This document shows positions 56,321 to 64,000 of a stretch of DNA of 64,000 nucleotides, piece after piece (the first letter of the stretch is position 1; the number at the start of each line of letters is the position of its first letter). Where the stretch lies: contig JAWHQI010000004.1 of the NCBI GenBank assembly GCA_033032865.1, positions 25,526,001 through 25,590,000 on the forward strand. Direction: 5' to 3'. Source of the DNA: Dactylorhiza incarnata. Taxonomy: Eukaryota; Streptophyta; Magnoliopsida; Asparagales; Orchidaceae. The notes under the pieces are model-generated. The model searched no databases. It was not told the DNA's origin and was given only the letters and a program-made list of their open reading frames with translations. The translations under genes were made by a program, and so were the position numbers.

Positions 56321-58971
56321 GTTAATAACTAAATGTTATATTAATTTCTGTCACACTATATGCTGAAGTTTATTTTAATTATTAAAAATACTTAGGGCCC
56401 TATGATGAAAAAGTGGTCAACACCAAAGTTGTAGCCCTTAGGGTCTACTTTAGTTTAAAATTGATTTCACCCTAAAAGGAGTACTGCAGCTCCCTGTAGA
56501 GCCAAAATGGTGGGACTGGTCCCTAGTGTAGGACAACCACCATTCCTTGAATAACTTTTTACTGGTAGTAGATATGGCCTTAATACTTTAAACCTAGGCT
56601 AGCTAAATACACCCACACAACATACAAAAAGATGGTATTTTTAGGAGAACCTTTTTCTATGGTTTTTGAAATAATTTCATAAATAATATATTAATTAATT
56701 AGTGGGTCAAAAGACCTCCAATGCACTCCAAATTTTGGTGCATGCTTTTTAGGGTTAAGTTATGCCCTAGGTAAAAATCCCAGCCCAATTGGGACTGTTT
56801 TGGTTGATTAATTTGTAAACCCAAGTTAGGTCAAGTTGGGTCAAAGTTAGGGCATGGTGTTTATCTTGGAATTTTGGGGTCAAATCTCCTCACCATGAGA
56901 TGGAACCTTGTCCACTGGTTTAGGATCACCTAAAGTATCCCCATGAGTGGTTTGGGGTGGTGTAGAGGTGATTAAGCCCTAGAACACTAGTTTTATTCCT
57001 AGGTGTGCATTTAAAACCTTGTGAAGGCCATGTGGTCAAAAGTCCCTGGATGGTTATGAAACTTGGTGGATAGGTTCATAGGGTGTAAATAGGCACTGGG
57101 TAATTTTATATGAATTTTAGGAGCCAATATTCCCTTTGAATTAGGACATAACTCCTTTAGGGAAACTTCTTATAAGAAACATTTACATGTTTAAAAAGTC
57201 TTGGATGATGATGAAACTCTGGTGGTGCTCTTATAATCATGGTTTAGACCTCCGGTAATTTTTGTGAATTTTATTAAATAATTTAATCAGTACTTCTTTC
57301 ACAAGGCACCTGTTTTGATCTAGACTTAAGAAAAATATTTGGGGGTCCAATACTATTTTATAAATTGTGCATATTGGTGATGGGACATTTCAGAACATTA
57401 GGAAGCTCTGTGAATTTTATAGAATTTTTGAAGACTTAAATCAGTATGCTACTTCACATTTCATTTAATTTGAGGTTTTCTTAAAGTATATATTTTAGTG
57501 AGAAAATGATTTCCTTAAATCCTGAAACTTTGTCAGTAGCCTTTTCTGATGAATACAAGAGTTTCGTAATTTTCCCATAATTTTAGTGTTGATCTTTTTG
57601 GTGGTTCCTTCATAAAATTACAATTTTGGATGGATGGTAAATAATTAAATTAGAGGACAATTCTTACTGTAAAAATATGATATGCTGTATTTGCTATTAT
57701 TTTGTCATCCTAGAATTATCATGATTTTTTTGAAGAGACATATCATGAGAATTTATTATACTTCATGTTCAATTTCATACTTGGCAAATGTTTGGAGAAA
57801 TTAAAATAAATGCTAAATAAATTAGGAAAAATATGATTCTCTGGATCATCTTATAACATCATGATAGATCTCCAGTAAATATCTTGAGTCAGTTGGATGA
57901 ATATTTGGAGTACCTCTAGTTATAAGCTTCATATAGCTAGTTTGGTCTGCGTTTAGTAAAACTGTGGAACTTGGGTAACTAGTGGCCTACTAAGTGGGAA
58001 TGGAATGTAGTTGGTGTACATGGTCAGGATGAAGAGATTTAGGTCACCAAAAAGGAGTTATGTATTAAGAGTGCTTGGTGAGTTAAGGGTAAGGTAGTGC
58101 TTGGGATTGACGAAGGATCGTCTTTCCCCTAGCGTGTCATAAAGCATTTATGTTTAACTCAAGTGAAATGATAATAGGGGTGTTCTTATGGGTAGATACC
58201 AACAACACTAAGTGTCTTTAGAAAGGGAACTTTGGGGTTTCATCCCATTGTGGTTCCTAATACCGTAGCGAGCCCCTCACAGGGTAATCCTCGGGAAGTC
58301 CAAGATTAACCATAAACTTTAGGAGAAGTTGTTATACAAGCTTAACTTAATAGTACTCTCACTCACACCCTGTTATCACGGGAATATTAGTCGGTTTCGT
58401 CTTGCGATCGGTAGGCTCGGAGGTTGTAGCAATAGATTAATTAGTCTGGTGAGCTTGTGACTCAGTAAGGTTTGTTGGTCCGGACGGGTTGGTCCAGCGA
58501 GCCAGTGGCTCGGAAGGTTATGGTCACGGGCGGGTTAGCCCGCGGAGCTTATGGCTCGGAGATAGATAGTAGAACATGTTGCATGTGCACGAAGGTGGTG
58601 GGTCTTCGGTATTGGACGATCGTTCACCCCGACGTCAATACGTTGACTCGGCAAGTGTGGAATTTGCACTTAGCCTTAAAAGTCAGGTGGTCCAGCCAGT
58701 AAGAGTACGCAGATCCTCCGCGGTTTTGTATTGAGGCGTACGATAGGTCTAGGTTAGGTAGTGTGAATACCAACCTAGGGGTGGGCGATTCCCAACCCAC
58801 CACTTCTGTTTGCCACTACGGGAGTATCCTCGGAGTCTAGCTAGCTCCAAAAAGGGGGAACTAAAGGTCTGTGCGCACAGAGTCGAAGTGTGTGAATTAC
58901 ACTTGTATGAACATAGCATAAACAACACACATTGCATGCCATAGCATAAACATTGCATTTCAACCCCTACC

Positions 58972-59012
58972 CCTATCGTATAAGTTGGTTATGGGACTTC
59001 TTATACGATAGG
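58972..59012 (+). repeat. Stem-loop in G3 with compensatory change
   Basis: CCTATCGTATAAG pairs with CTTATACGATAGG. The loop-closing G-C replaces A-T of the two G LTRs; the 15-base loop TTGGTTATGGGACTT equals that of the G 3' LTR. Confidence 0.85.
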
Positions 59013-59724
59013 CCCTGCTAAACGACCCCTTGGTCTATAGGTTTGTATGGGCATTCCTATAAATCAATGGTTACTTTTCTATTATTATTGTTTTTACTAA
59101 CTGCACTTTACTTACTCTTTACCTACTTTTACTTTGCTTTATTTGCTGCTTCAATTATATATATAATCACATGTGTAGTGTAGAACATTTCTTGTAGACT
59201 AGATCCGCTATCATCTATTTTTATTATACCCCTTGTTGTCCTCCGCTTCATCCCTCCCGCACGGTGCCTAGGAGCCACTGGGGGTGGGGTGGGGAACATA
59301 AGGATTAGTCTTTTTTACTAACGGTCGGTGGACCATATCATTTTAGGGGATCGAGGAGACACAGCAACACCAGAGGCCGGTGCAGACAGAGGCGGACCAG
59401 TCCAGTGCAGGAGCACCATTTTTAGGATCAGGGGGTGATTAGTAGTTAGCTTACGCGAGTGATCTTGTAGTGAGGATATGATGTACAGGGCATGAGCCCT
59501 TTATTAATGTAATCTTTAATTCAGTTATTATCATGTGGACATTTATATTTCATGTTGATTCTGTGGACTTGTCTTCTTAAATGCACTTTTCTGTGTGATC
59601 GATTTGGCCGGCAGGATCGGCGTTTTGTAGTGGCGCCCTTTCCGAGAGAAGGTGTCGCGGCAAAGTGGCAGTTCTAGGCCTAAGACCCGGGTTTTCAAAA
59701 GAAAAAAAGGGGTCTTACACTTAA

Positions 59725-59860
59725 CAACAAGAAATCCATACTAATAACTAAGCAATACAAATAGGGTTAAAGAGCAAACCCAAGCCCAAAGACTCGCTGA
59801 AGGGTTGCGGCAGAAATCGTGAGTTTGTAACTCCCCGTCCGTGCCCAGTCTTCAGTTTAT
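59725..59860 (-). repeat. N3 fragment, right part
   Basis: Sequence after the G3 duplication up to the U2 LTR end. Weak similarity to the N2 LTR; assigned mainly by continuity across G3. Confidence 0.4.
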
Positions 59861-60965
59861 TGGATCTGTCGGTGCCCTTAGAGGGGGGGGGGGGGGGGTT
59901 AATAAGGGTTATGAAAACTTTTATTATATTTTGAATTACTTGAAAAGCTAACAGATCAAAATAGAGAAAAACCAAACAATTATCAAGTGAAATAAAATAG
60001 AGACATGTTTTTATTAATTTGAAAAATATAAGATTACAAAACTTGGTTTCTTATGACGCTAGAAATCTAAGGTGAATAGTAAAATGTCTTTTTGTTTTCT
60101 ATCCCGACTCATATCCTCGCGAATCGGTGGCTTTAGCTTATCCTCCCCGGATAAGGCCTCAAGCCTCTCTAGACAATCCTCCCCCAGATACGGCCTCTAA
60201 CACCCCCTGGATCTACACCCTAGACCTAGTTGCCAACACGAGGCGAATTTCTGCCCTAAGTCCAACCTAGACCTAGTCACCAACATGAGGCAAATTCACT
60301 ACACAATTACAAGAGTAATGAATTGGAATAAACAACAACAATAAGAAAACTCCATCTAGGAAACTTCTAAAGTCGGAGACGAAAGATCGTTGTAGAATAA
60401 GTGTGGTTGAAGCGATCGTCGGTCAGATGCCACGTGAAGAAGTTCTCCTTCAGAAACTCACAGAACCTTTGGTGGGAGATCAATTCTCGGCAGAATAGGG
60501 CACTGGAATTTTGGCACTCAACCTCTTTCTATCATGTCTATTGAAAATGAGAGAAGAGGTCTCCTTTTATAGGAGAGCGAGCTAGCGCCTGTGCTATCAC
60601 TACCACCCACTCTATCTTGATTTAGGAAATATTTTGCGCATGCGTATCTTTCATTCCAAGGAAACCATGCCGAAATTCCTCTTGTGTGTCGAGCTATCGC
60701 CTGCGCTAGCCGCTACTGCCTACTCTCTAGCGCCTTCTATAACTACCTCCCGTAATTGCTCTATTCAGGTCTAGCGGCAGCGCTATCCACTACCGACGGC
60801 GCTAGTGGGCATGTTGGAGTTTTTGCTTCAAACTTGGATGCAACCTTCTTATGTTATCCTTAAGTCATATGGCACTGTTTCCTGCGCACTTAAACACATA
60901 AGATCAAATACACATAAGATTTGTTATTCTCAAACCTAGGATATGCGGAAGACCATGTTCCAACA
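59861..60965 (-). repeat. U2 3' LTR (minus orientation)
   Basis: Minus strand starts TGTTGGAACATGGTCTTCCG and ends near GATCCA, about 1105 bp, matching U1. It contains a poly-G run of about 16 (59883-59898; poly-C on its own strand) and GCTAGCGCC...GGCGCTAG words at 60580-60810. Confidence 0.85.
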
Positions 60966-63242
60966 AACTCCCCCTTTTGATAATAACAAATCCATTAATG
61001 ATAAATCAGAGCATTAATACATAAAGCATGATGAAACCTACTTGTGTGTGTGTGAGTGATGACTTTGGATAATTGCTGATTTTGGTATTTAGAATTGCTC
61101 CTCCTAAATTCATGCTCCCCCTATGTGAATTCTGCCCTTATATGTAGTCTATCATCATAATCATTAATCAAGTTAGTTTTCCCATTTGGTAGCGTTTATT
61201 ATTTATCATGTTAGTTCTCCCCCTTTTATTATTAGCAAAAGTGGGATAAGGAAGCGAGAGACATAGAAAGAGGTTTTTTATAAAGAGATAAGGCATGATC
61301 GAGCTTTTAGAGTAAATGAAATGATAAGGAGTTTTTAGCATAAAAATTTTCATTGAAATAAATCCGAGTTTTTAGCATATTGATAATATGCTAGTTAGAA
61401 TAACCAATATAAATTTTACCAAGCAAGTCTTCCACTTGTTGAAGAAAAAAGAATTTTGAGATTTAAAACTTGATATAAGCATGAAAACACATGGTAAAAA
61501 ATTATATGGTAATGTTGCGGAAGACTTAAAGAAATCCACAAAAACATCTTTTTTGTAATCATGATGATTCATAAGAAGAAATATGAGTTAAATTCCAAAA
61601 TAAGAAGATGTTTTTTGTGAAACAAATCATTAAGGTTTACATTAAACTAACCAAGCATGAAAAAAAGATATCAAAAGGAGATTACTACAATGTTATTTTA
61701 ATTCACAAATTCAAAACATACCAAACATTGTAGAGAGCATGCTAGGATATCTAGTGCATTTATATATAAGGAGTAGTATAGAATTAGCATTAGGATTCAA
61801 TACTCATGAGGAGAAGTGTTATGGAAGATAATGATGTACACATAAGTGTATTTTGAAGAAGGTAAACAAATGATTTAATCAAAAATACAATACATATGTA
61901 GAGTAAAGTGCATAATAAAACACAGATAATTTTACTTCCATATACTTCAATGCACATACAAATTGTACAACTACCAAGGTGCTATTCACACACTATGTTA
62001 ATAAAGACATATCTGGGTGAAAAGTAGTGCTTGGGGGATCACACATTTTTATTTTTGAATATCGATATGTTTGTGATCTGGTGTACTTAAGAATAAGTGG
62101 TGTAGAAAAAACTAAGGTTTGCACAAGACACTTTACTATTCTTTCCAAAGTGCTCAACCTCACAATGCTTAATAAGACTTATCAGGAGGTTCAAGTAGTG
62201 CTTGGTGGAGTTATCTTTGACTATTTATTTCAAGATTTTTTTTTGTTTTTTACAATGTTCTCTGAATACACTTGTTATTCAAACCAATTTAATTTTGAAA
62301 GCACAACCACTTTTCTGAATATTAAGAGTGCAAATAAAAGTAGTGTAGGTAAGATACTTGTGCAATTTTAATTTATTGTATAATTTCAATACACAAGCAA
62401 GCATTCTTAGATTAAAAGCACATATAGACTTGGCCAAAATAAGTGAGTGAAGAAATATCATTATCAATCATAAAACATTTACTCATACTTAGAGGCATGC
62501 TAATCTTGATTCTACACAACTTTTACAATACAAAGGATGCACATGTGTTTAGATATATCAAAGCATGATAGGAAGCAAAACAATGTTCAAAGTAGTTTGA
62601 AAAGATGAATTTCATCATTGTAGAAGGTCTAAATGATAGATTAAACCATGCTTGATATTAAAAAGAAAGTCCATACAATTTTTTTTGATATTTTAAAAGA
62701 AAATTTTGTTTTAAAATTTGAACTGTTATAATTGATCTTAGACTTCTTAAGGTCTACCTTGTGAGGGGTTTGCACCGGAACTAGGAGATTTTATGGGGTG
62801 ACATCCCAAATTTCCCTTTCGCAAGATACATGTAAATAGAAAAATTAAAGTTCAAAAATAATTTTTTGGTGAGTTTTTTGTTGTTCATAATTTTGTATTT
62901 GATTTTCTTCATATTGAGGTAGAAATCAAACAAATAAAAAAAGAAAGGAAGAGAATAAAATATTTTTTGCAATTTGGCTTTTGTAATTTTTTATTTTAAT
63001 TTTTCAAAAATCCATTAATGGCAGAAATGCAAGAATAAGTAGTACATATAAAAGAACATATTTTTAGTGATTTTTCAAAATTTAAAAACAAAGAAAAATA
63101 GAGAGTCGAGCTAGCGCCGGCGCTAGCGCCAGCGCAGCAAAAAGTAAACAAAACACTAAGATTTTGAAAAATCTATTTTTTGATCTTGAATACGTGTAAA
63201 GAGATTAGTTTCATGTAGAACTATCAGAAGGTTTGGAGATGT
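60966..63242 (-). mobile_element. U2 3' non-coding region with multiplied PPTs
   Basis: Minus-strand purine tracts AAAAGGGGGAG lie at about 60968-60978, 61110-61120 and 61207-61217. The rest is AT-rich without any coding signal. Integrase, reverse transcriptase and RNase H are missing between the protease remnant and the LTR, so U2 has a large internal deletion or replacement. A CTAGCGCCGGCGCTAG palindrome sits at about 63111-63126. Frames at 62027-62371 and 61168-61572 are unsupported. Confidence 0.6.
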
Positions 63243-64000
63243 TTAGATAGTGAAAAAATGCATAAAACGATTACATTTTGTATATGACTTAAATAAAACA
63301 TCTAATCCTTTATCACATAATTGAATAATAGATATTAAGTTATGTTTTAAACCTTTTACATAAAGAACATTAGAAATAGTAAAGGATTCGTTACCCACTG
63401 TACTGAATCCCATGATCCTTCCTTTACTGTTATCTCCAAAAGTAACGATCCCTCCCTTCTTCTTTTCTAGGCTAAGGAACTTTGATTTGTTGCCCGTCAC
63501 GTGCTTGGAGCAGCCCGAATCCAAGTACTAAGCATCCTCCTTATCCTTAGCCTGCATGCAAATCTAGAAGGAAGATGAGACAAAAGATCCAGATACCCAA
63601 GAGGTACCACCCATTGAATAAGTGGATGCCTTAGGTACCCAAATTTACTTTGGAGATCATTTTTTTAATGTTCTGCAAGAGCTAGACGTGTGTCCCAACC
63701 TATGATAGTTTGCACACGAAATAAAAGGGGTTAGGACTCTTTTCTAAAATTCTACATTGCTCTACTGGAAGAATTTTGTTTTTCAGAAAAAATAAATGAT
63801 TTTTTATTTGAGGGGATACCGCCGGCGTTAGTAGCTAGCGTCGTGCAGTAGCTCTCACTTTGATAACCAAACCCAAATTTTCCAGAACCATAACATTGGT
63901 TCCCCAAAATAATGTCTAGAGATTTTTGACCGATTCCAAATTTTTTGATGACTATATTAAGGTCAAGAGTTTGTTTTTTAAGAGATGAGTTTTCTTTTAC
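63243..64000 (-). pseudogene. U2 Sirevirus gag C-terminus and protease
   Basis: Reading leftwards from the window edge, the end of the Gag coiled coil matches U1 53814-53969. Decayed sequence with another CCGGCGTTAGTAGCTAGCG block (63819-63841) follows, then the protease with YLDSGCSKHVTG near 63490-63530, directly preceded by a stop where relatives have Trp. The open frame 63524-63243 covers the protease and start of the pre-integrase (NVLYVKGLKHNLISIIQLC), then breaks off. The element continues beyond the window. Confidence 0.75.

Larger units (their letters stand above)
54465..59719 (+). mobile_element. G3: solo LTR of the G family, 5255 bp
   Basis: Starts TGTAACATCCCCC, ends GGGGTCTTACA, and is flanked by the 5-bp duplication CTTAA (54460-54464 and 59720-59724). 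No interior or second LTR is present, so it is a product of LTR-LTR recombination. It differs from G's LTRs throughout and carries an extra tandem-repeat block at 55975-56320. The stem-loop at 58972-59012 is kept. No gene; frames at 55582-55923 lie in a GGCCGGCC-rich stretch. Confidence 0.9.

Noticed and set aside
61168..62467. Several 60-114 codon frames in U2
   Set aside because: AT-rich, no motif, no homology to pol; chance frames in non-coding retroelement sequence.
1..64000. Host protein-coding gene or tRNA
   Set aside because: All tRNA-like matches are primer-binding sites next to LTRs, and all long frames belong to retroelements, except the unclear relic at 34596-35620.

Overview
The window is a repeat-only piece of a large plant nuclear genome, almost certainly an angiosperm. 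Nearly everything that could be assigned is LTR retrotransposon: Ty1/copia of the Sirevirus and Tork/Angela types, Ty3/gypsy-type elements with Athila-like features, a giant non-coding LARD-like element, and one miniature TRIM. I found no intact host gene, tRNA, rRNA, CRISPR array or bacterial-type operon. The species cannot be named from this sequence.

Layout 1-34595 is a nest at least four levels deep. A Sirevirus-like copia (S1, plus strand, 5' part outside the window) was interrupted in its integrase by a non-autonomous gypsy-like element (H; 1-850 and 26930-about 30150). H was interrupted by a LARD-like element (G; 856-26924, TSD TTAGG) with about 4.7 kb LTRs and a 2 kb non-coding interior. 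Each LTR of G was then hit by an Athila-like non-autonomous element: N1 (1993-8203, plus, in the 5' LTR) and N2 (14444-22842, minus, TSD CCATG, in the 3' LTR). S1 resumes at about 30158 with pol remnants and a 3' LTR ending near 34595.

Layout 34596-51186: an unresolved 1.7 kb stretch with a decayed, possibly spliced minus-strand reading frame; a minus-strand copia remnant (S2, 36304-47548) whose 5' LTR is split by a complete Tork/Angela-like copia (B, 39125-47215, TSD GTCCA); a TRIM-like element (47742-48098); and a minus-strand Sirevirus 3' LTR plus 3' ORF remnant (S3, 48106-51186).

Layout 51187-64000: a Sirevirus family present twice in opposite orientation (U1 plus, 51187-53969; U2 minus, 59861-64000). 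Between them lies an Athila-like LTR fragment (N3) that carries a 5.25 kb solo LTR of the G family (G3, 54465-59719, TSD CTTAA).

The most interesting unit is N2. It is young (I saw one mismatch between its 1651-bp LTRs), lacks reverse transcriptase and integrase, and has two long intact ORFs: a double zinc-knuckle protein and an Athila-ORF-like protein. A GC-rich palindrome array sits just upstream of the TATA-like box in its LTR. The same kind of palindromes, again followed by a TATA box, occur upstream of the second ORF, which suggests a built-in second promoter. The G family carries a conserved 13-bp stem-loop with one compensatory base-pair change between subfamilies. Ages, lineage names and functions are inferences from what I can read; no database search was run.
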